From Psychrobacter piechaudii (GTDB taxonomy: Bacteria > Pseudomonadota > Gammaproteobacteria > Pseudomonadales > Moraxellaceae), in contig NZ_FUGE01000208.1 in the NCBI RefSeq assembly GCF_900162825.1, positions 1 to 52,325 of the forward strand: 52,325 nucleotides of DNA, given 5' to 3'. Position 1 is the stretch's first letter; each line of letters starts with the position of its first letter. The notes beneath the pieces are model-generated. The model did not search any database. It was not told the DNA's origin and saw only the letters and a program-made list of their open reading frames with translations. The position numbers were made by a program, and so were the translations under genes. Positions 1-8,361 of the stretch are shown one piece after another.

Positions 1-683
1 TCACACTCACGGCATACCCATTTAGGGTAGATGTGACGCTCAATATAAAACTGCTTAGGGATAATGCCAAGTTTGTCTTGTTTATCCTCCCCAATTCGCA
101 TCATTTGACAGCCGCAGTCACAAACGGTGGTAAGTGGTTCATGAACCTGGGTTTTCACCTCAAGGTTGTCAGGAATCACTGTGTATTTGGCACGCTTTGT
201 TTTTTTAGGCTGATCAGTAGCTGAAGCTGGCAGCTCATCTGTGATCTCTTTGGCGGCTTTAAGCTCAGCCTCATCAATGAGGGTTTCTGCCTCAGTACGA
301 TCAATAGCAGGCAGCTTGGCAAGCTCCTCTTTGCTTAAGCCACTCCGGTAGTCATCTCGGATTTGTTCAAGCTGCGCTAAGTCCTCTTGCGCCGCCTCAT
401 AGTTTAAGTGGGTTTGTCTGGCAGTGATGCCTTCGCTTTTTTGTCCATAGAGCCGGTGAATAAGCTGCTTTTGTTTTTCGATGAGTTCAAGCACTTGTTC
501 ATATAGCTTGTGGTTTTCTTCAACCACTTGGTTAAAAAGCTGCTGTAGTTGATCGTGACTTGTGTTTGTTTGAACAAGCTGTTGTTGCAGGTGCTCATTA
601 CGCTGTTCAAGCAGGTGGATTTTCACCAGAAGCTCGGCGTAAGTGGGGTCTTTTGATAAGTCGGATAAGTTGGCAACAGTCAT
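1..683 (-). CDS. tnpC: IS66 transposase TnpC, N-terminal part (cut by window edge)
   Basis: The reading frame opens with ATG at 681-683 and stays open for 227 codons to the window edge. The first about 100 residues are a glutamine- and leucine-rich coiled-coil region that includes HRLYGQKSE, typical of the start of IS66 TnpC. It is followed by the zinc-finger region with TVCDCGCQMMRIGED and, just before the edge, KWVCREC. The DDE catalytic domain lies outside the window. TnpC is the transposase proper; TnpA and TnpB are accessory proteins needed for transposition in well-studied members. No frameshift is seen in the visible part. Confidence 0.85.
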   Translation of the reverse strand, partial: MTVANLSDLSKDPTYAELLVKIHLLEQRNEHLQQQLVQTNTSHDQLQQLFNQVVEENHKLYEQVLELIEKQKQLIHRLYGQKSEGITARQTHLNYEAAQEDLAQLEQIRDDYRSGLSKEELAKLPAIDRTEAETLIDEAELKAAKEITDELPASATDQPKKTKRAKYTVIPDNLEVKTQVHEPLTTVCDCGCQMMRIGEDKQDKLGIIPKQFYIERHIYPKWVCREC

Positions 684-725
684 GGCGATATGTTGCCAGA
701 GTTTTATTTGCCTGTCATCTGCTAT

Positions 726-1070
726 TTATAGGATGGGGGTTAATTTATCTTTGCCCATGTTACGCCAAGGCAGTCCACTGATTAAGGCATTAAATTGTTC
801 ACGGTTGATGCTGATGCCAGTTTGAGTGGTGGCAAGCTGTTTGGTTAAGCCATGAAATTTATTGTCATCAAGCTGACGGCTACAAAGCCACACCCCAAGA
901 CCATCATGAATGAATACTTTTAGGCGTGTGCCTGCTTTGTTGTAAAACAGGTAGGCACAGTGAGGACGAATGCTTTGGTGTTCGGTGATGATGTGGGCCA
1001 GTAGTTTGCCACTACCACATCGCATGTCCATGGGCGTGGTGGATAGCCAGATGTGAGTGATGGGTATCAT
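726..1070 (-). CDS. tnpB: IS66 accessory protein TnpB
   Basis: A 114-residue protein matching the IS66 Orf2/TnpB family: it begins with the HIWLSTTPMDMRCGSGKL block (family pattern V-x-L-x-x-x-P-x-D-M-R-x-G) and contains CAYLFYNKAGTRLKVFIHDG and GVWLCSRQLD. Length is normal for the family. Its ATG overlaps the tnpA stop in ATGA at 1067-1070, indicating translational coupling. A 42-bp gap separates it from tnpC. The biochemical role of TnpB is not well established, although it is required for transposition in IS66 relatives. Confidence 0.9.
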   Translation of the reverse strand: MIPITHIWLSTTPMDMRCGSGKLLAHIITEHQSIRPHCAYLFYNKAGTRLKVFIHDGLGVWLCSRQLDDNKFHGLTKQLATTQTGISINREQFNALISGLPWRNMGKDKLTPIL

Positions 1071-1465
1071 TGCAGCCCTCGTAGTAGGTCAATCAAGCTT
1101 TGAGTGTCTATTTGGCTAATGTTGAGGTTTATCGTCCCAGATGCTCGAGCTGTGATTTGCAGTTTGATGTTTTGTATGACGGAGGCTGAGCGTAAATGCG
1201 CACCTTCAGGCTCAAGATGGATTGGGATAAAGTGCGGGTTTGTTGGATCATCTGGTCTGCTTATAGCGCCAGGTAATGTATCAGCTTGAGCATGTGCCCG
1301 CTGATACTGGCGTTTCCAGTTATGTAGAAGGTTTTGGTTGATGCCATGCTCTCGAGCGATACTGGCAATTGATCGACCTGAGTCTGTCGCTTCTTTTACT
1401 AAAAGCGCTTTAAACTCGGCGCTGTAAGTTCTTCGTTTGGGTGTATTAGGGGGTTGTGTTGTCAT
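1067..1465 (-). CDS. tnpA: IS66 accessory protein TnpA (helix-turn-helix)
   Basis: IS66 Orf1/TnpA-like protein with an IS3/IS911-type helix-turn-helix at its N-terminus: RRTYSAEFKALLVKEA, then SIASIAREHGINQNLLHNWKRQ. The frame can start at 1507, but the ATG at 1463-1465 gives MTTQPPNTPKRRTYSAEFK, which fits the family start; the upstream 14 codons run through a perfect inverted repeat and look like leader. With this start the protein is 132 residues. It probably binds the element ends and couples translationally to tnpB through a 4-base overlap. Confidence 0.8.
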   Translation of the reverse strand: MTTQPPNTPKRRTYSAEFKALLVKEATDSGRSIASIAREHGINQNLLHNWKRQYQRAHAQADTLPGAISRPDDPTNPHFIPIHLEPEGAHLRSASVIQNIKLQITARASGTINLNISQIDTQSLIDLLRGLQ

Positions 1466-1467
1466 GT

Positions 1468-1499
1468 TAGTGTCCACGATTATTTGTTCATGGACACTA
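1468..1499. repeat. 9-bp perfect inverted repeat in the tnpA leader
   Basis: TAGTGTCCA and TGGACACTA flank a 14-base loop immediately upstream of the chosen tnpA start. On the transposase mRNA this would form a hairpin that covers the ribosome-binding region, a common way to damp IS expression. The effect is inference. Confidence 0.6.
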
Positions 1500-1570
1500 T
1501 CTCGCATTTTTTAATAGAAAAAAAGATGGGATGGTCGGATGCTTACGGTGGTTTTACGGCGACTGGTGAT

Positions 1571-1603
1571 AAAAATCCCGCCAAACTATTGGCGGGATTT
1601 TTT
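1571..1603 (-). terminator. Bidirectional terminator after the pao operon
   Basis: AAAAATCCCGCCAA, a short loop, then TTGGCGGGATTTTTT: a 14-bp GC-centred stem with A/T tracts on both sides. It lies directly after the mocA-like gene, whose TAA stop (1602-1604) overlaps the tail. It terminates the minus-strand operon and could stop transcription leaving the IS as well. Confidence 0.9.
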
Positions 1604-2408
1604 ATGGGTCTAGCCAGCCTTTCTTTATCGCATACTGCAACTGCTCAGGGGTGTCAATATCGAGACTTAGCTTAATATTATCAACCACGCTCAGATCCTT
1701 ACTGGATAAGCCTCGAATTAAGTGCCGCAGCCCCTTATCGCCGTTAAGTAATGGCTGCCATTGAGTCAATAACTGGTAATCAATATTGATAGGCAGACCG
1801 ATAATCCGTTTCTCATTATCTGAAATATCAGTATTTGAAGTTTCAGTTATTAGACGTTCAATATGGGATAATTCGTTTTCAAAAATCTTGTATGAACTAG
1901 AATAACTACTAGCGATAACTTTCTTGCAACCGCTAGCTTTAGCGTAGCCGGACTGCTCTGTCTTTTTATCCGCATTAAAACCGGCCAACAAATTACTTAG
2001 ATGATTAATGTGGAGTAAGACTTGATCAACCCCCAGTATTATTACCCGCTGTATCGCTAAACCATTAGCTACTTTACGGTTTAACTGAGTAATCGCCAAA
2101 CTTAAACTGTGCGCCATACCTTGTTCAGGCTGGGTATTTATAACAGGCGTCACCACATCATGCTGTGCCGCTAAGGTCTGGCTTAATTGGATAGTTTCAC
2201 TCTGTGAACTAGCGATAACCAATAAAATGGCACTGGGGTTAATGGTCAAGGCTAGGTTTGTCATTACCTCAAGCAGAGGTCGAGACTGCTTCTTTAATAG
2301 TTGCTTAGGCTGACCTAAACGCTGACTTAATCCGCTAGCCAGTATAATCACAGCATGAGATTGTTGCAGTAATTTTAGGTCTTTATTGCCAACGTTCTGC
2401 TTTATCAT
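1602..2408 (-). CDS. MocA/MobA-like molybdenum cofactor nucleotidyltransferase
   Basis: Protein of 268 residues with a nucleotidyltransferase start (AVIILASGLSQRLGQPKQLL, the LxxGxSxRxGxPKxLL signature) and a later D-x-D-TPEQL segment (SLDIDTPEQLQYA). Family knowledge: MocA transfers CMP to molybdopterin cofactor to make the MCD form used by xanthine oxidase-family enzymes such as PaoABC. Position agrees, as it is last in the operon after the XdhC-like gene. Its ATG shares one base with the xdhC stop (TAATG at 2406-2410), so it is probably translationally coupled. A serine/lysine-rich stretch near residues 145-185 looks like a lineage-specific insertion. MobA (GMP transfer) is the alternative, but context favours MocA. 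Confidence 0.8.
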   Translation of the reverse strand: MIKQNVGNKDLKLLQQSHAVIILASGLSQRLGQPKQLLKKQSRPLLEVMTNLALTINPSAILLVIASSQSETIQLSQTLAAQHDVVTPVINTQPEQGMAHSLSLAITQLNRKVANGLAIQRVIILGVDQVLLHINHLSNLLAGFNADKKTEQSGYAKASGCKKVIASSYSSSYKIFENELSHIERLITETSNTDISDNEKRIIGLPINIDYQLLTQWQPLLNGDKGLRHLIRGLSSKDLSVVDNIKLSLDIDTPEQLQYAIKKGWLDP

Positions 2409-3721
2409 TAATTAAACACTTCAAATCGTGTGTTAGCCACATGAGGTGAATCACCTTGTGAGCGATGCGCAGGCTGTTTGCTAATTATATTGCCTGAGTT
2501 TACAGGGCTTAGGTCTACCTCGTGCATAACTGCATTTATTTCTGCCATAATACCTAACGCCAGAGCTTCTGGCCCCTCGCCGCCAAGCTTATAACCAATT
2601 GGATAATGTAACTGCTCAATACCGGCCCGAAGCTCATCGACATTACCGTCATACGCTTCGGTAATCTCATCAATCAAACGTTCAGTACGGTATTTTGGTC
2701 CCAATTGACCCAGATAAGCAGGGGGATGTGCAAACAACACTTTAAGTCGGGCTCTATCTTGAGTCAGACTATGAGACATCACTGCCACCGCGGCATTACG
2801 ACTAAGCTCAATAAGAGTTTCACTGTCCTCTAATGGCAAACACATTACTTTGTCGGCCTGCATAAACCGAGAGCGAGTAGCATAATGACTGCGGCTATCA
2901 ATAACGGTAACGTGCCAATCTTGCATTTTGGCCATCGTGACTAAAGGCGTTACATCATTACCTGCTCCACAAATCAGCAACTTAATCTGGGGTTGTAAAC
3001 GGCGTACCAACCACTGGGTCTGTACCCGCTGCTGTAATGAATTATCGACTGTGCCTAATAGTGTGACGAATTGCGCCGGCTTCTGTTGATATTGTTCTAA
3101 ACACAACGTGTTTATAGCTTGGCTCAGTATAGGATCATGTATCGAATCATTGAGGCTTGGTGCACTGAAGTCATTTACCCCCATGCTGTCTTTATTTAGC
3201 GCAAACTTATCTAAATTGACGTGTAGACCAATGGGGTGATCAGATGACTCAGAACGGACTAAAGTGGCCACCGTCATAGGCTCACCACTAAGGCGCACCT
3301 GCTTAATACACTTAAGTAACTGCGCCGCAGAAGCCAATCGTTCAAACAGCACGTGCACTCGGCCATTGCAACCTAAACCAAAATTAAGCTCAAGCTCGCT
3401 GTCCATGCTATTTTCAATATCATGTTCATCACTATAACTTTTAGTATTACTCTCATCTTTATCGACAATACCCTCACCCGTTTGATAGACCTGAACCACC
3501 GAACCTTGACGAGTAAGCCAAAACGCTTTTTTGATAATGTGGGGCTCCAAGCAGCCCCCACTAATCATACCTGCGAATCGGCCATCAGCGCAGATCAACA
3601 TCATTGCTCCAGCTTTACGATAGGCAGAACCTTCGGTATGCACCACAGTTGCCAAAACCGCCTCAATCTGCTCGCTTTGAGCTTGGTCAGCAAGTTTTAA
3701 AATGTCGGAGACGTTATTCAT
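2408..3721 (-). CDS. XdhC/PaoD-like molybdenum cofactor chaperone
   Basis: A 437-residue XdhC/CoxI-family protein. The N-terminal domain has VLATVVHTEGSAYRKAGAMM and FAGMISGGCLEPHI, and the GLGCNGRVHVLFE block corresponds to the family LGLGC-G-R motif. The C-terminal Rossmann domain shows LLICGAGNDVTPLV and VTVIDSR. Family members bind molybdopterin cofactor, protect it and help insert it into xanthine oxidase-type enzymes in the cytoplasm. The spacer between the two domains is longer than usual, with acidic segments near residues 105-130 and 175-215. It follows the large-subunit gene by 14 bp and overlaps the mocA-like gene by one base, consistent with a maturation role for this enzyme. Confidence 0.88.
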   Translation of the reverse strand: MNNVSDILKLADQAQSEQIEAVLATVVHTEGSAYRKAGAMMLICADGRFAGMISGGCLEPHIIKKAFWLTRQGSVVQVYQTGEGIVDKDESNTKSYSDEHDIENSMDSELELNFGLGCNGRVHVLFERLASAAQLLKCIKQVRLSGEPMTVATLVRSESSDHPIGLHVNLDKFALNKDSMGVNDFSAPSLNDSIHDPILSQAINTLCLEQYQQKPAQFVTLLGTVDNSLQQRVQTQWLVRRLQPQIKLLICGAGNDVTPLVTMAKMQDWHVTVIDSRSHYATRSRFMQADKVMCLPLEDSETLIELSRNAAVAVMSHSLTQDRARLKVLFAHPPAYLGQLGPKYRTERLIDEITEAYDGNVDELRAGIEQLHYPIGYKLGGEGPEALALGIMAEINAVMHEVDLSPVNSGNIISKQPAHRSQGDSPHVANTRFEVFN

Positions 3722-3735
3722 AAAGGGGCCTTATA

Positions 3736-6186
3736 TTAATCTGGCAATTGGTCAATAAGCTTATCTAAGGTAATAGGGAAATCGTAAATTCTTACCCCTA
3801 CTGCATTATAGATAGCATTGGCAATGGCAGCAGCAGCTCCTGAGATAGCAGTCTCACCGATACCTTTGATGTGCATAGGATTGGTATAAGGATCATCTTC
3901 TTCCACCAAAATCACCTCAAGTTGAGGCACATCAGCATTCACCGGAAGATGATATTCTGCTAAATCATGATTACACAGTCTACCGTCACGTTTATCATGT
4001 ATGACCTCTTCCATTAATGCAGCACCAATACCAAATACCATACCGCCATAACACTGAGAGGTGGCTAAGTTATGGTTAAGAATACGTCCAGCAGTGAAAG
4101 CACCGGTCATATTTTTCACTCGGACTTCACCAGTGACACGATGAACCGCAACCTCAGCAAAGTTGGCCCCATAACAAGCTTGACGATGCGACTTACCATT
4201 TTTACCTGGGGCAATCTGTCCTTTAGCGCTTAACTTTTTATCCTCTAGTTGGCTGATAATATCTGCCAAAGGATAAGTTGCAGAGTCACTAAAGTCATAT
4301 TGCTCAGGATCAATATTGTTAGAGCCTTTCATTGAAACTGATAAGCCTACTTTTTCAGTGGCATCCTCTACTTTATCTACTAAGGCATCTAAAGCCTTTT
4401 TGCCAGCTTCTACTGCACGTTCAGCCACGCCAGCCTGATGTTCACCGGTTTTGGATACTTGACCTTCACCCAATTGAATCGTATCGGCATGTAAGCCCAC
4501 TCGTTTAGCGATCTGCTCTCTAAGCTCGGCACAAGCCAGATAAATACTACTTCCGGCACTGGCCGCCCCAAAGCTACCGCCTGATCCAGGGCTTGAGGGA
4601 AAACGACTATCACCAAGTTGCATATCAATATGATCAATTGGCAGGCCTAATAGATCGGCAGCCACTTGCGAGAACACGGTATAAGAACCGGTACCAATAT
4701 CAGTCATATCTGATTCGATGACTGCTTTTACCCCTAAGGTTTTGCTAGGGTCTAATTGTAAGGTAGCCCGTGCTTCTGATGGCATAAGTTGGTTGCCTCT
4801 TGAAGCCACAGCCATACCAGTACCAATCCACCAATCGCCTTCTAGATAGCTGGCAGGTTCGCTACTGTGTTTTTCTTCCCATCCAAAAGCTTTCGATCCT
4901 TGCTCCAAACAAGCCAATAACTGTCTGGTTGAAAAAGGAATTTGTTGTGAAGGATCTTCTTCAGGTTCATTACGGCGACGCAGCTCGATAGGATCCATAC
5001 CCAGCTGGCATGCCAGTTCATCCATGGCACATTCTAAGGCAATTTGCCCAACCGCCTCACCAGGAGCCCGCATAGAACCTGATAGCGTCCAGTTCATATC
5101 GACCTGCTCGTAGTTGACCCTACGATTCTCACCGCGATATAAGTAATGGGTAGACAGGCCAGCCGGTTCAAAGAAACTCTCATTAGGCAAGTTACTCGAT
5201 ATGGTGTCATGAATAATAGTGTTCAACACCCCATTTTCATCACAGCCTAAAGCTATGCGCTGACGGGTATTAGAGCGACGAACGGTCGACTCCATCACTT
5301 GAGGACGAGTCATCATTACCAGCACCGGTCTGTCCAGCTCTTTGGCTGCAATGGCAGCAGCTATTGATTCAGGAGAAATTCCTAACTTACTACCAAAACC
5401 GCCTCCCACATAGCGAGAGATAACGTTGACGTTGTCATTGTCGATCTCTAACGCGTCGGCAATTTGCTTTTGGCTAAAGGCAACCATCTGATTTGAGGTA
5501 TAAATAGTCAGTTTATCGCCTTCCCAATATGCCAAACTGCTATGCGGCTCCATTGGGGAATTGCTTTGACTCGGGGTGGTATAGACTCGGTCTAAAGTCA
5601 CTGCAGATTGCTGCAACCCTTTTTCAGGATCACCGTGTTCGCTATTTTTATCAGAACCTTCCTTCTCATTGACTTCATGAGCGTTTTTCAGCTCTTGTTT
5701 GAAGTCTAAAGCCGCTTCATCGGTCTCATCTTCATAGCTCACCACTAAGGCTTTAGCGCCTTCCGTAGCCGCCTCAAAAGTTTCCCCGACAACTATTGCT
5801 ATGGGTTGGCCATGATAAGCAATGTCTATTGCCCCTTGGGTCGGCGCTTTCATCTTGCCGCCCTGCTGTGAGTTACGTAAGAAATGCTTAGCATCGGTAA
5901 CCACTTTGATCACCCCTGGGATATCAGCCACTGACTCGGTATCAATGTTGGTCACTTTACCGTTGCTAATAGTCGCCCCGGCTAACACACCGTAGACCCT
6001 ATTGTCTTTATAGAATTCTGCAGAATAAGGGGCTTGGCCACTAACCTTGAGCGAGCCATCCACTCGGGTAACGGGCTTACCAACCAGTTTGCTTGAAGTC
6101 TTATCAAAAAGGGTGTCAACAGGCCCATTCATCATCATTCTTTTGGTGGGTTCAGAGCCCAAAATATCTGTATCAAAAGCAGCCAT
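3736..6186 (-). CDS. paoC: PaoC-like molybdopterin-binding subunit of aldehyde oxidoreductase
   Basis: An 816-residue large subunit of the xanthine oxidase family. Visible family blocks are GKPVTRVDGSLKVSGQAPYS near the start, SPMEPHSSLAYWEGDKLTIY, the GGGFGSK cofactor-binding loop, GSMRAPGEAVGQIALE, GSGGSFGAASAGS, and the C-terminal KGIGETAISGAAAAIANAIY, which holds the expected catalytic glutamate (GIGE). E. coli PaoC is about 730 residues; the extra length is a Lys/Ala/Glu-rich insertion at roughly residues 575-640 and an acidic segment near 180-195. It starts 2 bp after the FAD-subunit stop. The PaoABC type oxidises aldehydes to carboxylates; substrate cannot be read from sequence, and isoquinoline oxidoreductase-like activity is an alternative. 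Confidence 0.88.
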   Translation of the reverse strand: MAAFDTDILGSEPTKRMMMNGPVDTLFDKTSSKLVGKPVTRVDGSLKVSGQAPYSAEFYKDNRVYGVLAGATISNGKVTNIDTESVADIPGVIKVVTDAKHFLRNSQQGGKMKAPTQGAIDIAYHGQPIAIVVGETFEAATEGAKALVVSYEDETDEAALDFKQELKNAHEVNEKEGSDKNSEHGDPEKGLQQSAVTLDRVYTTPSQSNSPMEPHSSLAYWEGDKLTIYTSNQMVAFSQKQIADALEIDNDNVNVISRYVGGGFGSKLGISPESIAAAIAAKELDRPVLVMMTRPQVMESTVRRSNTRQRIALGCDENGVLNTIIHDTISSNLPNESFFEPAGLSTHYLYRGENRRVNYEQVDMNWTLSGSMRAPGEAVGQIALECAMDELACQLGMDPIELRRRNEPEEDPSQQIPFSTRQLLACLEQGSKAFGWEEKHSSEPASYLEGDWWIGTGMAVASRGNQLMPSEARATLQLDPSKTLGVKAVIESDMTDIGTGSYTVFSQVAADLLGLPIDHIDMQLGDSRFPSSPGSGGSFGAASAGSSIYLACAELREQIAKRVGLHADTIQLGEGQVSKTGEHQAGVAERAVEAGKKALDALVDKVEDATEKVGLSVSMKGSNNIDPEQYDFSDSATYPLADIISQLEDKKLSAKGQIAPGKNGKSHRQACYGANFAEVAVHRVTGEVRVKNMTGAFTAGRILNHNLATSQCYGGMVFGIGAALMEEVIHDKRDGRLCNHDLAEYHLPVNADVPQLEVILVEEDDPYTNPMHIKGIGETAISGAAAAIANAIYNAVGVRIYDFPITLDKLIDQLPD

Positions 6187-6188
6187 GT

Positions 6189-7181
6189 TTATGCATCCTC
6201 AGCGTTTACAGCACGCTCAATAATTTGTTTTAGTAATCGACGGGTTAAGGCAATTTTAAAGTCATTCTGACCCTGTCCTTGGGCGTCTGCTAATAAGATA
6301 TTTGCCGCTTTAACGATATCAGGCACACTGCCTTTACTACCCTCAAGACTGGCTTCAACTACTTCATTGCGCCAAGGCTGAGAGCCGATACCGCCAAATG
6401 CCAATCTTACGCTGCTTAACGTACCTTCATCATCGACATCAATAACGGCAGCGGCTGATACCAAAGCGAAGGCATATGAGGCACGGTCACGAATCTTATC
6501 GTAAGTGTGCATGCCTTTGATCGGTGGTGGTAATACCACGTGAGTAATCATTTCACCTTGCTCCAATACCGTTTCAATATGTGGAGTGTCACCAGGCAGC
6601 TGATAAAAGTCTTTAATTCCGATACTACGGGTAGAGCCATCTGCTTTTTGGGTTTGTAATGTGGCATCTAATAATCTCATGGCTACTGCCATGTCTGAGG
6701 GATGCTGAGCGATACAATGCTCGCTAGTACCTAAGATAGCCAATCCCCGATTTTCACCGCCGATAGCAGGACAGCCACTGCCTGGCTCACGCTTATTACA
6801 AACGCTATCAGGCTGATAGAAATAAAAGCAGCGGGTACGCTGTAAGAAGTTACCGCCAGTAGTCGCTTTGTTACGCAGCTGACCAGAGGCTCCAGCTAAG
6901 ATTGCTCGGGATAGCACGGGATAATTGTTAATGACTTTAGAATGAGCGGCCAAATCACTGTTGGTTACTAAAGCCCCTATGCGTAGGCCGCCTTCAGGGG
7001 TTGATTCGATTTGTTTTAATTCAAGCTGAGTAATATCGACCAGCTTAATAGGCGTCTCAATTTCAAACTTCATTAAATCAATTAAGTTGGTACCACCGCC
7101 GATAAATGACGCCCCTTCGCTACTGGCTGCCACACAAGCAGGCTTTAACTCATTGGCACGGACATATTCAAATCGTTTCAT
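6189..7181 (-). CDS. paoB: PaoB-like FAD-binding subunit with extra iron-sulfur motif
   Basis: A 330-residue FAD subunit of the CoxM/XdhB type: FIGGGTNLIDLMKFE is the FAD-loop signature and LRNKATTGGNFLQ the second FAD block. Residues 115-160 carry RTRCFYFYQPDSVCNKREP, then GSGCPAI and SEHCIAQHPSDMA, placing cysteines at 118, 128, 137 and 156. In E. coli PaoB the equivalent insertion binds a [4Fe-4S] cluster not found in ordinary xanthine dehydrogenases, so this subunit belongs to the PaoABC branch. Its ATG overlaps the stop of the 2Fe-2S subunit gene (ATGA, 7178-7181), indicating coupled translation. Confidence 0.9.
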   Translation of the reverse strand: MKRFEYVRANELKPACVAASSEGASFIGGGTNLIDLMKFEIETPIKLVDITQLELKQIESTPEGGLRIGALVTNSDLAAHSKVINNYPVLSRAILAGASGQLRNKATTGGNFLQRTRCFYFYQPDSVCNKREPGSGCPAIGGENRGLAILGTSEHCIAQHPSDMAVAMRLLDATLQTQKADGSTRSIGIKDFYQLPGDTPHIETVLEQGEMITHVVLPPPIKGMHTYDKIRDRASYAFALVSAAAVIDVDDEGTLSSVRLAFGGIGSQPWRNEVVEASLEGSKGSVPDIVKAANILLADAQGQGQNDFKIALTRRLLKQIIERAVNAEDA

Positions 7182-7879
7182 GAGTTTACTCCTGTTGATT
7201 GTGGGCGATTGGCAGTATTAGGGTTGGCAGTATTAGAATGTTGATCAGTTTTGGCGGGCGGAGATTTTAACTGGGCTTCACTAGGGGGTGGTGACCATAT
7301 TCCTGTCACTGCTGAAGACAATGCCTCGTTCGAGGAATCGACCTGGTTCTGCGGTTGCTGATTCTGTGGTATTTGTTTTTCAAGAACTTCAGTAATCGCT
7401 TTAATAATATTGGGGTAAGCTGAGCAGCGACAAATATTGCCACTCATACGCTCAGCGATTTCATGAGCCATCAACGCATTGGGCTGAGTTAAGTCTTCGG
7501 TGACATAGCTGGGCCAGTTTTGTTTCACCTCTTCGATAAGAGCTGTGGCTGAACAGATTTGGCCTGGGGTGCAATACCCACACTGAAAGGCATCATTGCT
7601 TAAAAACGCTTTTTGCAAATCAGAAAGAGTCTCAGGCAAACCAATGCCTTCAATGGTAGTAATCTCGTCCCCTTCATGCATCACTGCTAGAGTAAGACAA
7701 GAGTTAACCCGCTGACCATTAATTAAAATAGTACAGGCCCCGCATTGACCATGGTCACAGCCTTTTTTAGGACCAGTAATTTGTAACTGATGGCGACACA
7801 GATCGAGTAAGGTGGTTCGAGGATCAAGGTCTTCGAATTGATAACTTTTATTATTAATACTGAGCGTTAAGTTTGTCAT
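7178..7879 (-). CDS. paoA: PaoA-like [2Fe-2S] subunit, no Tat signal
   Basis: A 233-residue iron-sulfur subunit. The plant-type cluster is bound by C41, C46, C49 and C61 (KKGCDHGQCGACTILINGQR...NSC), and the second cluster by C100, C103, C150 and C152 (FQCGYCTPGQ, SGNICRCSAYPNI). E. coli PaoA starts with a twin-arginine signal that carries the complex to the periplasm. Here the protein begins directly with MTNLTLSINNKSYQF, and the frame upstream meets a stop (TAA) 13 codons before the ATG, with no arginine pair, so the complex is predicted to be cytoplasmic. The last about 65 residues are a Gln/Asn/Pro/Ser-rich low-complexity tail. First gene of the five-gene operon. Confidence 0.9.
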   Translation of the reverse strand: MTNLTLSINNKSYQFEDLDPRTTLLDLCRHQLQITGPKKGCDHGQCGACTILINGQRVNSCLTLAVMHEGDEITTIEGIGLPETLSDLQKAFLSNDAFQCGYCTPGQICSATALIEEVKQNWPSYVTEDLTQPNALMAHEIAERMSGNICRCSAYPNIIKAITEVLEKQIPQNQQPQNQVDSSNEALSSAVTGIWSPPPSEAQLKSPPAKTDQHSNTANPNTANRPQSTGVNS

Positions 7880-8286
7880 GCTGGCGTCCGCTGGCAGGTG
7901 GGTTTGAGTGAAATCTTATAAAACTTTTAAATAAATAGTTATTCTACTTTGCTATCTATCCTAATGAAAAATCAAAAGTTTTTTTATTATCTCGTGTTGT
8001 TTAACTGTGCTTTTTGGTAAACAGAAAGACTGTTTTGTTTTAGATGGCTTAATAAACGGTTCTGCACAAGCGCTAAACCTTTGTTTAATTTAGGGTAAAT
8101 AAAAACCCCTAGCCTAGAGAACACTGAACACAAAAAACCCCACTCATAAAAAAACTGAGCATTAAAATATAGTCGTAGACAAATTAAAGAGCTACAGCGT
8201 TAACCTTACTAAGCCCGTTCTAGTAGTACTTGAGGTAGGTTGCCTCGTATCTCATTTGGTTGGCTATGACTATATCAAGCATAAAA
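7880..8286. other. Intergenic region upstream of the pao operon
   Basis: About 400 bp of AT-rich sequence with no convincing ORF. It must contain the promoter of the minus-strand pao operon, but I cannot pick a clear -35/-10 pair or operator. No regulator gene adjoins the operon. Confidence 0.5.
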
Positions 8287-8319
8287 AAGACCCTCACTAC
8301 TTAAGGTGGTGAGGGTCTT
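8287..8319 (-). terminator. Terminator after the SDR gene
   Basis: AAGACCCTCACTAC and GTGGTGAGGGTCTT form a 14-bp stem with one G-U pair around a 5-base loop; the minus-strand transcript then reads a run of U. It lies about 40 bp past the stop of the short-chain dehydrogenase gene. Confidence 0.88.
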
Positions 8320-8361
8320 TGCTTTAACATTTGCTTTTTTATATAACAAACACTATTTATA

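Larger units (their letters stand above)
1..1546 (-). mobile_element. IS66-family insertion sequence, right-hand part
   Basis: Three minus-strand genes in the order tnpA-tnpB-tnpC, with ATGA overlap between the first two, define an IS66-type element. The window begins inside tnpC, so the other end is not visible. The visible end is taken as 1546, where the minus strand reads GTAAGCATCCGACC, the GTAAGC start usual for IS66 terminal repeats. IS66 elements normally make 8-bp target duplications; the candidate here is ggtggttt at 1547-1554. The element stops about 25 bp from the terminator of the next gene and interrupts no visible gene on this side. Confidence 0.85.

Noticed and set aside
404-610. 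68-codon minus-strand ORF in the IS
   Set aside because: Out of frame with TnpC, whose own frame is open through the whole stretch and shows family motifs.
1067-1507. Alternative tnpA start at 1507
   Set aside because: The extra 14 residues cross a perfect inverted repeat and do not match the family start. Not excluded.
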